Shown: piece by piece, positions 35,397 through 45,162 of the stretch
Layout of the letters: each line of letters starts with the position of its first letter
How positions within the stretch are numbered: the first letter of the stretch is position 1
NCBI RefSeq assembly: GCF_947489715.1
Contig: NZ_CANLER010000009.1
Location: 62,001 to 126,000 of the forward strand
From: an uncultured Roseovarius sp.
Lineage (GTDB): Bacteria > Pseudomonadota > Alphaproteobacteria > Rhodobacterales > Rhodobacteraceae
DNA length: 64,000 bases
Direction: 5' to 3'
Translations under genes and position numbers: made by a program
Notes under the pieces: generated by a model
The model's database searches: none
What the model was told of the DNA's origin: nothing
What the model saw: only the letters and a program-made list of their open reading frames with translations

Positions 35397-36857
35397 ATGG
35401 AAACGCGCCACGAAATTCGATTCGTTCTGAATGACACAGAGAAGTCAGTGGCGAATGTCAGTGCCTCTCAGACATTGCTGGATTACCTGCGGCTGGATCA
35501 GCGCCTGACCGGTACCAAGGAGGGATGCGCCGAAGGCGATTGTGGTGCTTGCACGATCTTGGTGGGACGCTTGCATGACGGTGTTCTGAAATACGAGGCG
35601 GTCAACGCCTGTATCCGCTTTCTGGCGTCACTGGATGGATGCCATATCGTAACTGTCGAACATCTTGTCGGTCCGGAGGGGCGGCTGCATCCGGTTCAGC
35701 AGGCGATGGTCGAGCATCACGGTAGTCAATGTGGATTTTGTACGCCGGGTTTCGTGATGTCGCTCTATGCGCTGTGGATGGAAATATCTGACCCCAGTGA
35801 GAGAGAAATCGAAACCGCATTGCAAGGCAACCTGTGCCGGTGCACCGGATATGAGCCAATTATTCGCGCCGCTCAGGCTGTCAGCCAACATGGCACACCG
35901 GCCTCGGATCATCTGAACCGGGAGCGCAGCCATAACACTTCAATGCTTAAAGCACTTCGCGATGGCAGCCGTGTTGTGACTGGTCCGAAGGACAACCGGG
36001 CCATTCTTCCCGCGAATGCGGATGATTTCGCAGCGCTTCTTGTTGAGCATCCGGATGCCACGATCGTCGCAGGTGCCACGGATGTCGGATTGTGGGTCAC
36101 CAAATTTCTGCGTCCGATAAGCCCCGCGATCTTCATTGGCCACCTGGATGATCTGAAAACCACAAAAATTGGCGAAACTCACATGATAATCGGTGCTGGT
36201 GTGACCTATTCCGAATTTGGGCCGTTGGTTGCAAAACACTTCCCCTTTCTGAGCGACTACTGGAACCGGATCGCCGGATGGCAGGTCCGCAACATGGGCA
36301 CGATTGGCGGGAATATCGCCAACGGATCGCCCATTGGTGACACCCCACCGGTACTGATCGCTCTTGGTGCCGAGGTTACATTGCGCCGGGGCAGTGACCG
36401 ACGCACCCTGCTGCTGGAAGATTTTTTCGTCGATTATGGCAAGCAGGATCGCGCCGCTGGCGAATTTGTCGAGAGCATCCGTATTCCGCTTCCTCATTCA
36501 GGTCAGCTTGATGCGGCCTATAAAATTTCCAAGCGCCGGGACGAGGATATCTCCTCGGTGGCTGTCGGTATCAGTGTGAAGGTTGAGGGCGACCGGATTT
36601 CTGAAGCACGCGTGGTATTTGGCGGAATGGCGGCCACGCCGAAACGCGCGGCAAGTGCGGAGGCTGCACTGGTTGGCCAACCCTGGAGCGAAGCAACGTT
36701 TGACACCGCAGCCGAAGCGCTGCCAAGGGATTTCGCCCCGCTGTCCGACTGGCGGGCGTCATCCAATTACCGTATGCGCGCGGCGCAAAACCTCTTGCGC
36801 CGCTTCTTTCTGGAACATGATGGTGCCGCTGATCTGTCTGTCCGGCTGAGCGCGTGA
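35397..36857 (+). CDS. xdhA: Xanthine dehydrogenase small subunit (2Fe-2S, FAD)
   Basis: 486 residues. The N-terminal plant-type ferredoxin domain has cysteines in EGCAEGDCGACTILV; the second [2Fe-2S] domain in QCGFCTPGFVMSLYA and GNLCRCTGYEPII. A linker leads to the FAD domain (about 195-365, TIVAGATDVGLWVTKF, MGTIGGNIANGSPIGDTPP) and the CO-dehydrogenase flavoprotein C-terminal domain. It receives electrons from the molybdenum subunit and reduces NAD+. GGAGGAGG precedes the ATG. First gene of xdhABC; overlaps the xdhB region. Confidence 0.95.
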   Translation: METRHEIRFVLNDTEKSVANVSASQTLLDYLRLDQRLTGTKEGCAEGDCGACTILVGRLHDGVLKYEAVNACIRFLASLDGCHIVTVEHLVGPEGRLHPVQQAMVEHHGSQCGFCTPGFVMSLYALWMEISDPSEREIETALQGNLCRCTGYEPIIRAAQAVSQHGTPASDHLNRERSHNTSMLKALRDGSRVVTGPKDNRAILPANADDFAALLVEHPDATIVAGATDVGLWVTKFLRPISPAIFIGHLDDLKTTKIGETHMIIGAGVTYSEFGPLVAKHFPFLSDYWNRIAGWQVRNMGTIGGNIANGSPIGDTPPVLIALGAEVTLRRGSDRRTLLLEDFFVDYGKQDRAAGEFVESIRIPLPHSGQLDAAYKISKRRDEDISSVAVGISVKVEGDRISEARVVFGGMAATPKRAASAEAALVGQPWSEATFDTAAEALPRDFAPLSDWRASSNYRMRAAQNLLRRFFLEHDGAADLSVRLSA

Positions 36858-36868
36858 GGGAGGTCATG

Positions 36869-39193
36869 ATGAAAGACGAAACCACAATCCACGGCGCGGT
36901 CCACACCGACCTGCAACATGACAGTGCAATCAAACATGTCACGGGCAGAGCCACTTACACCGACGACATCGGCGAACCTGTTGGCACGCTCCACGCCTAT
37001 CTCGGTGTTTCAACCGAGACCCACGCCCGGATCCGCAATATGGACCTCTCCTCCGTCCTCGCGGTTCCGGGTGTTGTGGGTGTGCTGACCGCCGAAGACA
37101 TCCCCGGCCATAACGATATCAGCCCGACCGGGCGTAATGACGAACCGGTTTTCCCGACCGACAAGGTGGAGTTCAACGGCCAACCCCTGTTTGCCGTAAT
37201 CGCCGAGACCCGCGATATGGCGCGACGCGCAGCGGAATTGGCGAAGATTGATTATGAAACGCTGCCACACGCACTTGATGCCGTCGCTGCGCAGGAGGCC
37301 GGATACCCCCATATCACCGATCCGCTGACCCTGTCGCGTGGCGATGCCGGGCCGGCACTGGATGCGGCTGAACACCGGATTGCCGGGCGGTTGGTCGTGG
37401 GTGGTCAGGATCACATGTATCTTGAAGGCCATATCGCTTTTGCCATTCCCGGTGAAGATGATGACGTGATCGTTCATTGCTCGACCCAGCACCCCAGCGA
37501 GGCGCAACATATGGTGGCCCATGTTCTGGGTGTGCCGTCCAATGCGGTGACGGTTAATGTGCGGCGCATGGGCGGCGGGTTTGGCGGCAAGGAAAGCCAG
37601 ATGAACCTCTTTTGCGCGGTTGCGGCGATTGCGGCCAAGAAATGGGGGCGTGCGGTCAAGATACGCCCTGACCGCGATCAGGACATGACCGCCACCGGTA
37701 AACGGCACGATTTCGTCATCGACTACGATATAGGCTTTGACGATGACGGTCGCATCCAGGCTGTCGATGGCAGCTTTGCCGCGCGCTGCGGTTTTTCATC
37801 TGACCTCTCCGGCCCGGTGACGGACCGCGCGTTGTTTCACGCGGATAACGCTTATTTCTATCCCCATGTGCGGCTGGAAAGCCACCCGATGAAGACGAAC
37901 ACGGTCTCCAATACTGCCTTTCGCGGGTTCGGCGGACCACAGGGGGTGATCGCGGCTGAACGGATCATCGAAGAGGTCGCCTATGCGCTTGGCAAGGACA
38001 CGCTGGAGGTGCGCAAGGCCAATTTCTACAGCGGCGACGGCCGTAACCTGACGCCTTATCACCAGAAGGTCGAAGACAACATCATTGGTCGTGTCGTTGA
38101 GGAACTGGAAGCGAGCGCTGACTATCAGGCGCGTCGTGCGGCGGTTCTGGATCAGAATGCCAAGGGTGGCGTCATCCGTCGGGGCATCGCACTGACGCCT
38201 GTGAAATTCGGCATCTCTTTCACCGCCACCTGGTATAATCAGGCGGGCGCTTTGGTACATGTCTATAATGACGGTTCAATTCATCTAAACCACGGCGGCA
38301 CCGAGATGGGGCAGGGCCTCAACACCAAGGTGGCGCAGGTGGTGGCGGACACATTCCAGGTGGATGTCGACCGGATCAAGATCACCGGCACCACGACCGA
38401 GAAAGTACCCAATACCTCGGCTACGGCGGCCTCAAGCGGGTCGGACCTGAACGGGATGGCCGCACTGGACGCGGCGGAACAGATCAAGGCGCGGCTGGTC
38501 GATTTCGCGATTGAACGCTGGCAGGCTGAACCATCAGAGGTGCGGTTCCTGCCCAATCGGGTGCAAATCCGCGACGAAGTGATCGCCTTCAACGACTTCA
38601 TCAAGCAAGCCTATATGGCACGGGTGCATCTGTCGGCTGCGGGGTTCTACAAGACGCCCAAGATCCATTGGGATCGTGCCTCGGGCAAGGGGCGGCCGTT
38701 TTATTACTACGCCTATGGTGCCGCCTGTTCCGAGGTCGAGATTGACACGCTTACCGGTGAATACCGGGTGTTGCGCACAGATATCCTGCACGATGTGGGG
38801 CGTTCGCTTAACCCGGTTTTGGACAAGGGACAGGTTGAAGGCGCGTTCATTCAGGGCATGGGCTGGCTGACGACCGAAGAGCTTTGGTGGAATGATGCCG
38901 GGCGGCTCAGAACCCATGCACCCTCGACCTACAAGATCCCGCTGGCGTCCGACCGACCTCGGATTTTCAACGTCAAGCTGGCGGACTGGTCTGAAAACCG
39001 TGAGATGACGATCAAACGCTCTAAGGCCGTGGGGGAACCGCCCTTCATGCTGGGAATATCCGTCTTCGAATCACTGTCGATGGCCGTTGCCAGCGTGGCG
39101 GATTACCGCGAATGCCCGCGATTGGATGCACCCGCAACACCTGAATGTGTGTTGATGGCGGTTGAACGGTTGAAAGGGAGGGGGGCGTCATGA
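36869..39193 (+). CDS. xdhB: Xanthine dehydrogenase molybdopterin subunit
   Basis: About 774 residues from ATG 36869 (GGGAGG five bases upstream); ATG 36866 and GTG 36854 are in frame. Ald_Xan_dh domains: N-terminal a/b hammerhead, GGQDHMYLEGHIAF, the molybdopterin contacts RMGGGFGGKES and NTAFRGFGGPQGV, GGTEMGQGLNTKVAQV, and the catalytic glutamate in AVGEPPFMLG. It oxidises hypoxanthine and xanthine to urate in the cytosol with XdhA. Length is normal for bacterial XdhB. It overlaps xdhC by four bases. Confidence 0.95.
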   Translation: MKDETTIHGAVHTDLQHDSAIKHVTGRATYTDDIGEPVGTLHAYLGVSTETHARIRNMDLSSVLAVPGVVGVLTAEDIPGHNDISPTGRNDEPVFPTDKVEFNGQPLFAVIAETRDMARRAAELAKIDYETLPHALDAVAAQEAGYPHITDPLTLSRGDAGPALDAAEHRIAGRLVVGGQDHMYLEGHIAFAIPGEDDDVIVHCSTQHPSEAQHMVAHVLGVPSNAVTVNVRRMGGGFGGKESQMNLFCAVAAIAAKKWGRAVKIRPDRDQDMTATGKRHDFVIDYDIGFDDDGRIQAVDGSFAARCGFSSDLSGPVTDRALFHADNAYFYPHVRLESHPMKTNTVSNTAFRGFGGPQGVIAAERIIEEVAYALGKDTLEVRKANFYSGDGRNLTPYHQKVEDNIIGRVVEELEASADYQARRAAVLDQNAKGGVIRRGIALTPVKFGISFTATWYNQAGALVHVYNDGSIHLNHGGTEMGQGLNTKVAQVVADTFQVDVDRIKITGTTTEKVPNTSATAASSGSDLNGMAALDAAEQIKARLVDFAIERWQAEPSEVRFLPNRVQIRDEVIAFNDFIKQAYMARVHLSAAGFYKTPKIHWDRASGKGRPFYYYAYGAACSEVEIDTLTGEYRVLRTDILHDVGRSLNPVLDKGQVEGAFIQGMGWLTTEELWWNDAGRLRTHAPSTYKIPLASDRPRIFNVKLADWSENREMTIKRSKAVGEPPFMLGISVFESLSMAVASVADYRECPRLDAPATPECVLMAVERLKGRGAS

Positions 39194-40038
39194 GTTCTGC
39201 CTTGCCATTGAAGGACTTTCTTGAGCGAAACACACAGGTAGCGTTGGTGCGTTTGGTACATGTGCGCGGGTCTGCGCCGCGCAACTCCGGAACTGAGATG
39301 TTTGTGGGCTTGAATGAGACGCTGGGCACGATTGGCGGTGGGCAGCTGGAATACATGATGATTGATGAGGCCCGCGCGTTACTGGCCAAGGGATATGAAA
39401 AGGCCACAAAAGATGTGCCGCTTGGGCCCGAAATCGGACAGTGCTGTGGGGGGCGGGTCGCGGTGGAAATAAGCCGTATGAGCCGAGCTGACCGGGACAT
39501 GGCATTATCTGAGGCAGAATGCGCAGATAACGCCTTGCCGCATGTCTATATCATGGGGGCGGGTCATGTTGGTCGTGCCTTGGCGGGGTTATTTGCGCAA
39601 TTACCGGTGCGTACGATCCTTTCGGACACGCGGGCAGAGGAGTTGGCGCTTTGTACCGCGGCGGTTGAGCGTCGCAATTCCGCGCTTCAGGAAGCAGAAA
39701 TTGAAGCCGCGCCAAGCGGCAGTGCCTTCATCGTGTTGACCCATGATCATGCGCTGGATTTTCTGCTGACGGCGCAGGCGCTGTCGCGCGGTGATGCTGC
39801 TTATGTCGGGATGATCGGATCGGCCACCAAGCGGGTGAAATTCCGCAACTGGTGCCGTGATCATTGCGAAGGGCAAACCATCGACGGGTTAACCTGCCCA
39901 ATTGGTGTGAATGGAAGCAGCGATAAACGCCCCGAAATCATCGCAGCCTTCGTCGTAGCCGAAGTGATGACAGCGCTGACATGCGACACAGAGAATTCCG
40001 CCCCTTTGGCGGCAAAAGCCTTGCACGACGCAAGGTAA
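39190..40038 (+). CDS. xdhC: Xanthine dehydrogenase accessory protein
   Basis: 282 residues. The N-terminal XdhC/CoxI domain has VHVRGSAPRNSGTEM and GTIGGGQLEY; QCCGGRV is a conserved cysteine pair. The C-terminal Rossmann domain has VYIMGAGHVGRALAG and TKRVKFRNW. It binds molybdenum cofactor, promotes its sulfuration and inserts it into XdhB. The ATGA overlap with xdhB indicates coupled translation. Essential partner rather than catalytic subunit. Confidence 0.93.
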   Translation: MSSALPLKDFLERNTQVALVRLVHVRGSAPRNSGTEMFVGLNETLGTIGGGQLEYMMIDEARALLAKGYEKATKDVPLGPEIGQCCGGRVAVEISRMSRADRDMALSEAECADNALPHVYIMGAGHVGRALAGLFAQLPVRTILSDTRAEELALCTAAVERRNSALQEAEIEAAPSGSAFIVLTHDHALDFLLTAQALSRGDAAYVGMIGSATKRVKFRNWCRDHCEGQTIDGLTCPIGVNGSSDKRPEIIAAFVVAEVMTALTCDTENSAPLAAKALHDAR

Positions 40039-40044
40039 GGACCT

Positions 40045-40077
40045 GGTCGGATCCGACCGGTGATGAGGGAGATCACC
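40045..40077. repeat. Intercistronic palindromes after xdhC
   Basis: A perfect 14-bp palindrome GGTCGGATCCGACC (40045-40058) is immediately followed by the hairpin GGTGAT-N7-ATCACC (40059-40077). Together they fill half of the 71-bp gap between xdhC and the permease gene. They may attenuate or stabilise the transcript; no T-run follows. Confidence 0.45.
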
Positions 40078-40109
40078 GATCCGGCCACCCAATCTAGAGG
40101 AGACCTGCT

Positions 40110-41693
40110 ATGCAGGAAGGGAGCTATTCCTACAGACTATTTGCGCGCAATGACTTCAGCGCGTTCTGGGCACTTTTCACCGACAACCTGATCAACCTGA
40201 TCGTGCTTTCGGGCATCTGCCAATTCGTTTTCCAGATGCCCGCCGAGATCGTTTTTGGCCGGATCGTGCCCGGTGCTGCGGTGGCCATTCTGGCGGGTGT
40301 CATCGTCTACACCTGGCTTGCCAAACGCGTGGCCGAGAAAGAGGGCAGGGATGTCACGGCCTTGCCCTATGGGATCTCGACACCGGTGATGTTCGTTTAT
40401 CTTTTTGGTGTGATCGGGCCGATTTACTGGTCGACACAAGATGCGATGCTGGCGTGGCAAGTCGGCATCGGTGCGGGCTTCATGGGCGGTATCGTCGCGG
40501 GGCTTGGCGCTATCATCGGGCCATTCCTGAAAAGAGTCACACCACGGGCCGGCATGCTGGGCACGCTTTGCGGTATTGCGCTGGTATTCATCGGCACCGT
40601 GCCTCTGGCCACGATTTTCGAAGATCCGTTCGTCGGCTTCGCTTCGATGATCATCATCCTCTGGGGGCTCGTGGGCCGTTTCCGTTTGCCATACAACATT
40701 CCGGCTGGTTTGCTGGCCCTCGGGGTTGGCACATTGGTCGCGCTGGTAATCGGCAAAGCGTCCTTCAGTTTTGAAGGCGTCGGATTCTATCCGCCTCTGC
40801 CCTATTTCGGTGACCTTATTGCGGGTATCCAGCACCTTTTTGCGAACCCCGAGTTGTTCCTCGTGCTGGTGCCAGTGCAAATCTACAACTTCATCGAAAC
40901 CATGAATAACGTCGAAAGTGCCGAGGCGGCAGGCGATCATTACCCCGTGGCACTGTGCCAGGTGACGGACGGTGCGGGCACCATGATCGGGGCGATCTTT
41001 GGGTCACCCTTTCCAACGACCGCCTATATCGGGCACCCGGCCTATAAGCGTATGGGGGCACATGCGGGTTATGTCATTGGTGTAGGCCTGGTCATCCCCA
41101 TAGCCGCCTTTTTCGGCCTGCTTGCGTTCCTCAACAACCTGATCCCTGTGGCGGCTGCTGCACCGGTGCTGGTTTTCGTGGCGCTCAGCTTGATCACCAA
41201 CACTGCGCATTCGGTCAAGACCGACCATATGGCGGCTGTTACGATTGCGATGATGCCGCATGTGTCGGCCTTTCTGGTGATCAAATGGGGATCATTGATG
41301 GGTGCGCTTGGGGCGTCGGGCATCGAAGGCATGCCCCAGCTTGGTGATCCGGCGCTGACTGCCGCATTGCTACAGCAAGGTGCACATTACAGCGGCCATC
41401 TGGCGCTGTCCCAAGGGGCGATCCTGACAGGGCTAATCTGGGGTGCGATTGTTGCCAGCATCATTGATGGTGATTTCCGCAATGCCGGTGGCTTTGCTCT
41501 TGCGGCGTCGGTCATGGCGATGTTCGGGATCATCCACGGTGCCAGCCTGCATTGGCCCGAACTCAGCGCCATCAGCATGGGGTATCTGATCGCGGCGGCG
41601 TTCCTGTTCATCTACCCGATCTTCCACAAGGAGGGCGAGTTGGAGAATACCAACCTACCGATGGAAGAACCCAGCCCGGTACGCGATGCCTGA
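40110..41693 (+). CDS. NCS2-type purine permease
   Basis: 527 residues with 12-14 hydrophobic helices. The xanthine/uracil permease fold is indicated by EGRDVTALPYGISTPVMF (substrate-site strand), FIETMNNVESAEAAGD in the eighth-helix region and the FGSPFPTTAYIGHPAYKRMG segment that aligns with the NCS2 signature. It should import a purine base or urate-like compound by proton symport. It is the last gene of the xdhABC transcription unit, 71 bp after xdhC, and is followed by a strong terminator. The exact substrate is unknown. Confidence 0.85.
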   Translation: MQEGSYSYRLFARNDFSAFWALFTDNLINLIVLSGICQFVFQMPAEIVFGRIVPGAAVAILAGVIVYTWLAKRVAEKEGRDVTALPYGISTPVMFVYLFGVIGPIYWSTQDAMLAWQVGIGAGFMGGIVAGLGAIIGPFLKRVTPRAGMLGTLCGIALVFIGTVPLATIFEDPFVGFASMIIILWGLVGRFRLPYNIPAGLLALGVGTLVALVIGKASFSFEGVGFYPPLPYFGDLIAGIQHLFANPELFLVLVPVQIYNFIETMNNVESAEAAGDHYPVALCQVTDGAGTMIGAIFGSPFPTTAYIGHPAYKRMGAHAGYVIGVGLVIPIAAFFGLLAFLNNLIPVAAAAPVLVFVALSLITNTAHSVKTDHMAAVTIAMMPHVSAFLVIKWGSLMGALGASGIEGMPQLGDPALTAALLQQGAHYSGHLALSQGAILTGLIWGAIVASIIDGDFRNAGGFALAASVMAMFGIIHGASLHWPELSAISMGYLIAAAFLFIYPIFHKEGELENTNLPMEEPSPVRDA

Positions 41694-41698
41694 CACAA

Positions 41699-41725
41699 AA
41701 GAAGGGCGGCAAAACCGCCCTTCTT
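41699..41725. terminator. Bidirectional terminator
   Basis: Perfect 11-bp stem AAGAAGGGCGG/CCGCCCTTCTT with loop CAAAA, followed by GCTTTTCTTTCC on the plus strand and preceded by ACACAAAA (T-rich on the minus strand). It serves two convergent permease genes. Confidence 0.88.
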
Positions 41726-41759
41726 GCTTTTCTTTCCTGGTTCCCGCGTTTTTTTGTGA

Positions 41760-43199
41760 TCAGTTATCGTCCTGCGGCAAAGATCCCTTGCCATGTCCGG
41801 CCATCCCGCCAGAGACTTCCTCGGTCGACTCACCCGCCAGTTCCTCGGGCAAGATAAGGTTTAGTGCGATGGCGACGAAAGCCGCTGGCAAAAGGCCTGA
41901 TGTCATCAGGATACGCAAGGTGTCCGGCAGATATTGCACAGCATCAGGTTCCAGTTGCAGCCCCAACCCGATGCTGAGCGCGATGGCGAAGATCACCATG
42001 TTGCGACGGTTCCAATCCACGTCCGATAGCATCGAGATACCGGCGGCCACGACCATGCCGAACATCACGATAACCCCGCCGCCCAGCACTTCGATCGGCA
42101 CGGTACGGATCACTCCACCGACTTTTGGGATCAGCCCGCAGATGATCAAAAAGATCGCTCCACAGGTAACGACGTGGCGGCTCATCACACCGGTCATGGC
42201 GATCAGGCCGACGTTCTGACTGAAAGACGTGTTCGGAAACGCGCCAAAGCATCCGGCCAGCGCTGACCCCAGTCCGTCGGCATAGGTCGCCCCCTCGATT
42301 TCCTTATCCGTGGCCTCGCGGCCCGCACCGCCCTTGGTGATGCCTGACACGTCGCCGACGGTTTCCACGGCCGAGACAAATGCCATCAGGCTGAACCCGA
42401 TAAGAGCAGCGGCGGAGATTTCGAAGCCGTATTTGAACGGTGTGGGCAGGGCGAAAGCGGCGGCACCAGACCACGAACTGGCGATGGTATCAAAGCTTAG
42501 AATGCCAACAAGAAGCGCGTAGAAATAACCAGCAACCAAACCGATCAGAACGGCTGAGATCGACAGCATGCCACGGGCAAAAAACTTGAGGCCGAGGGTG
42601 ATGAAAATCACTACGAGTGCCGCTGACCAGTTGAGCAACGATCCATATTCAGCCGCGCCTTGCAGTTTTGCCGGAACCCCGCCAGCGGCGTATTGGATTC
42701 CGACCTTGACCAACGCCAGGCCGATCATTGTAACAACCAGTCCCGTGACCAGCGGTGGAAGAGCAAAGCGGATCTTACCAATAAAGGCACCCAGCACCGC
42801 ATGGAAAAGGCCGCCAAGGATGACGCCAGTGAAGAGTGCGGCCAGCCCGTCAACGCCCTTGCCCGCAACAAGCGGGATCATGATCGGCAAGAAGGCAAAC
42901 GAGGTGCCCTGCACAATCGGTAAGGCCGCCCCAACAGGCCCCAGGGTGATTGTCTGCAACAGTGTCGCAATACCGGCAAACAGCATCGACATCTGGATCA
43001 GGTAAAGAAGCTCGGGGAAATCAGGCGAATTGGAACCAAAGCCAAACCCTGCCGCCCCGGCCACGATAATCGCCGGTGTCACGTTTGAGACGAACATCGC
43101 CAGAACGTGTTGGATGCCCAAAGGTATCGCGCGGCCAAGGCCAGGAAAATAATCCGGGTCGCGCAGCTGCGCCGGTGTTCCGATTGACGTGTCAGTCAT
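41760..43199 (-). CDS. Uracil-xanthine permease (NCS2, XanQ/UacT type)
   Basis: 479 residues from ATG 43199 (GGAGGAGACACC upstream); an in-frame ATG at 43214 lies within the ribosome binding site. Twelve or more helices; PLGIQHVLAMFVSNVTPAII, PIVQGTSFAFLPIMIP, AFVSAVETVGDVSGIT and the NCS2 signature region AGCFGAFPNTSFSQNVGLIA match urate/xanthine symporters, including the conserved Q-N-V-G. Probably imports urate or xanthine for the pathway encoded around it. It is co-oriented with allA and puuE-uraD, 59 bp downstream of allA. Confidence 0.9.
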   Translation of the reverse strand: MTDTSIGTPAQLRDPDYFPGLGRAIPLGIQHVLAMFVSNVTPAIIVAGAAGFGFGSNSPDFPELLYLIQMSMLFAGIATLLQTITLGPVGAALPIVQGTSFAFLPIMIPLVAGKGVDGLAALFTGVILGGLFHAVLGAFIGKIRFALPPLVTGLVVTMIGLALVKVGIQYAAGGVPAKLQGAAEYGSLLNWSAALVVIFITLGLKFFARGMLSISAVLIGLVAGYFYALLVGILSFDTIASSWSGAAAFALPTPFKYGFEISAAALIGFSLMAFVSAVETVGDVSGITKGGAGREATDKEIEGATYADGLGSALAGCFGAFPNTSFSQNVGLIAMTGVMSRHVVTCGAIFLIICGLIPKVGGVIRTVPIEVLGGGVIVMFGMVVAAGISMLSDVDWNRRNMVIFAIALSIGLGLQLEPDAVQYLPDTLRILMTSGLLPAAFVAIALNLILPEELAGESTEEVSGGMAGHGKGSLPQDDN

Positions 43200-43258
43200 A
43201 GGTGTCTCCTCCACTCCCTGCTGAAAAATCGGCGGTATGTGTAGGATGTGACCTACAT

Positions 43259-43750
43259 CTATAGCGCCTCGACGATGTAAGGGTCATCAAACCAATGTTC
43301 TTCCAGGTTCGATCCGTCGCCGATCCGGTCCACCACGGCAAACTGTCCGGGTGCCTCGATCGGGGCCAGCACGCCATGCCATACGCCGCGATGCAGGTTG
43401 ATACACTGCCCCGGTGCCGTCACGAAGGCCTTGAGATTGATGGGTTTTCCGGCGTCATCATCCGCGACAACCACCAGGAATTGCACCTGGGAGATTGGCA
43501 TGAAGGCCTGACTTCCGTCCGGGTGACGCTCGACCATATCAACAAGGTGCGGCAAGTGGCGGGCCTTGGCATCGAAAAGGCTGATCCCGGCCCGGCCGTC
43601 AGAGAAATCCAGTTTCGCCAGATCATGATGCCGTCCGCACATGCCCTGGTTTATCAGTTTCGTTGGCTCGCCACGCGCTTCGATGACGTCTCCGTAGGGC
43701 GCAAAAGCGTCTGTCGTCAAAGGGCTGACCGTCAGGTTTTTCTTTGTCAT
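43259..43750 (-). CDS. allA: Ureidoglycolate lyase
   Basis: 163 residues, cupin-like AllA family. PLTTDAFAPYGDVIEARG at the N-terminus, the active-site region HPDGSQAFMPISQVQFLVVVA, and the NLHRGVWHGVLAPI strand are characteristic. It cleaves (S)-ureidoglycolate to glyoxylate and urea. The glyoxylate it makes is the substrate of the Bhc enzymes encoded 9 kb away. It overlaps the puuE-uraD gene by four bases, indicating one operon. Confidence 0.93.
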   Translation of the reverse strand: MTKKNLTVSPLTTDAFAPYGDVIEARGEPTKLINQGMCGRHHDLAKLDFSDGRAGISLFDAKARHLPHLVDMVERHPDGSQAFMPISQVQFLVVVADDDAGKPINLKAFVTAPGQCINLHRGVWHGVLAPIEAPGQFAVVDRIGDGSNLEEHWFDDPYIVEAL

Positions 43751-45162
43751 GGCAACATGTCCTGAAGTCGAAGTTGCGCAATGCGTTCGACCTGTCGGCA
43801 GGCCTGAGCAAATTCGGTTTCGGAATCGTTGCTGATCCGCTGTTCGAACGCGGCTTTGATCGACGCCTTGTCGTTATCGCGTACAGCGATGATGAAGGGG
43901 AAACCATGTTTCTCGACATATTGCGCGTTGAGGCCTTGGAAGGTTTCACGTTCCGCGTCGATCAGCAGGTCAAGGCCTGCGCCAGCTTGTTCCGAGGTGC
44001 TTTCAGCAGTGAGCTTGCCCGCCGCAGCCAGCTTGCCCGCAAGGTCGGGGTGGGCAATCAAGACGCTAAGGCGTTCGTCGTTGGTTGCGGTACGGAAGAT
44101 GCGGCAGAGCGCGTTGTGAACACCGGCGGCGCAGTCATGTGCGGCGCCAAGCTCCAGATCAAAGGCGCGTTCGGCGATCCAGGGAGAATGTTCGAAAATG
44201 CCGCCGAACTGGTCGACAAATGCCGATCTTTCCATCTGGCTTGGACGGTCGAAACGCGCCGGGGTGTGATATGTGGCCCAGTGTTCGGCAATGTCGATCC
44301 TGCGGGGGCACCAGACGCCGTCAAACCCTTGGATGTATTCAATGAATCGTTTGAGGCTTGCAATCTTTCCAGGCCGTCCGATCAGGCGGCAATGCAGCCC
44401 GATGGACATCATTTTGGCCTGTCCATCCATCCCTTCGGCGTAGAGCGTATCGAAGGCGTCTTTGAGATAAAGAAAGAACTGTTCGCCGGTGATCCAGCCT
44501 GGGCTTGTTGCAAAGCGCATGTCGTTGGCTTCGAGTGTATAGGGGATGATCAGCTGGTTGCGTTCACCGACCTCGATCCAGTGGGGCAGGTCGTCATCAT
44601 AGGTGTCCGAGATATAGTCGAACCCGCCCTGTTCGGCGACCAGACGTACCGTATTGGCGCTGCACCGGCCGGTGTACCATCCGCGCGGCGGCATTCCCAC
44701 AACCTCAGTATGAAGGCGCACGGCCTCGGCGATGGCGGCGCGCTCGTCGGCTTCGGGCATGTCTTTGTGTTCAACCCATTTCAGCCCGTGGCTGGCGACC
44801 TCCCAACCGGCGTCTTTCATCGCCTGAACCTGTTCGGGATTGCGTGCCAAGGCGCTGGCGACGCCATAGATTGTCACCGGAATATCGGCGCCGGTGAATA
44901 GGCGATGCAGGCGCCAGAACCCTGCGCGGGCCCCGTATTCATAGATGGATTCCATGTTCCAGTGGCGTTGACCTGGCCACGGGGCCGTGCCGGGAATGTC
45001 TGACAAAAACGCCTCGGACGCCGCATCTCCATGCAGTATGTTATTCTCGCCGCCTTCCTCGTAATTCAGTACAAATTGCACAGCGATCTTTGCCTGATCC
45101 GGCCATTTGGGATCGGGGGCGTTTTGCCCATATCCGCGCAGGTTGCGGGGATAGCGTTTCAT
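43747..45162 (-). CDS. puuE: Allantoinase PuuE fused to OHCU decarboxylase UraD
   Basis: 471 residues from ATG 45162 (GGAGG eight bases upstream; ATG 45168 is too close to it). Residues 1-305 are the polysaccharide-deacetylase-fold, metal-independent allantoinase PuuE: FVLNYEEGGENNILHGD, WEVASHGLKWVEHKDM, PRGWYTGRCSANTVRL and MSIGLHCRLIGRPG. Residues about 310-471 are UraD, with catalytic histidine in GIFEHSPWIAERAF and a final KHGFPFIIAV strand. The protein therefore carries OHCU decarboxylation to (S)-allantoin and hydrolysis of allantoin to allantoate, consecutive steps. Divergent from uraH. Confidence 0.93.
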   Translation of the reverse strand: MKRYPRNLRGYGQNAPDPKWPDQAKIAVQFVLNYEEGGENNILHGDAASEAFLSDIPGTAPWPGQRHWNMESIYEYGARAGFWRLHRLFTGADIPVTIYGVASALARNPEQVQAMKDAGWEVASHGLKWVEHKDMPEADERAAIAEAVRLHTEVVGMPPRGWYTGRCSANTVRLVAEQGGFDYISDTYDDDLPHWIEVGERNQLIIPYTLEANDMRFATSPGWITGEQFFLYLKDAFDTLYAEGMDGQAKMMSIGLHCRLIGRPGKIASLKRFIEYIQGFDGVWCPRRIDIAEHWATYHTPARFDRPSQMERSAFVDQFGGIFEHSPWIAERAFDLELGAAHDCAAGVHNALCRIFRTATNDERLSVLIAHPDLAGKLAAAGKLTAESTSEQAGAGLDLLIDAERETFQGLNAQYVEKHGFPFIIAVRDNDKASIKAAFEQRISNDSETEFAQACRQVERIAQLRLQDMLP

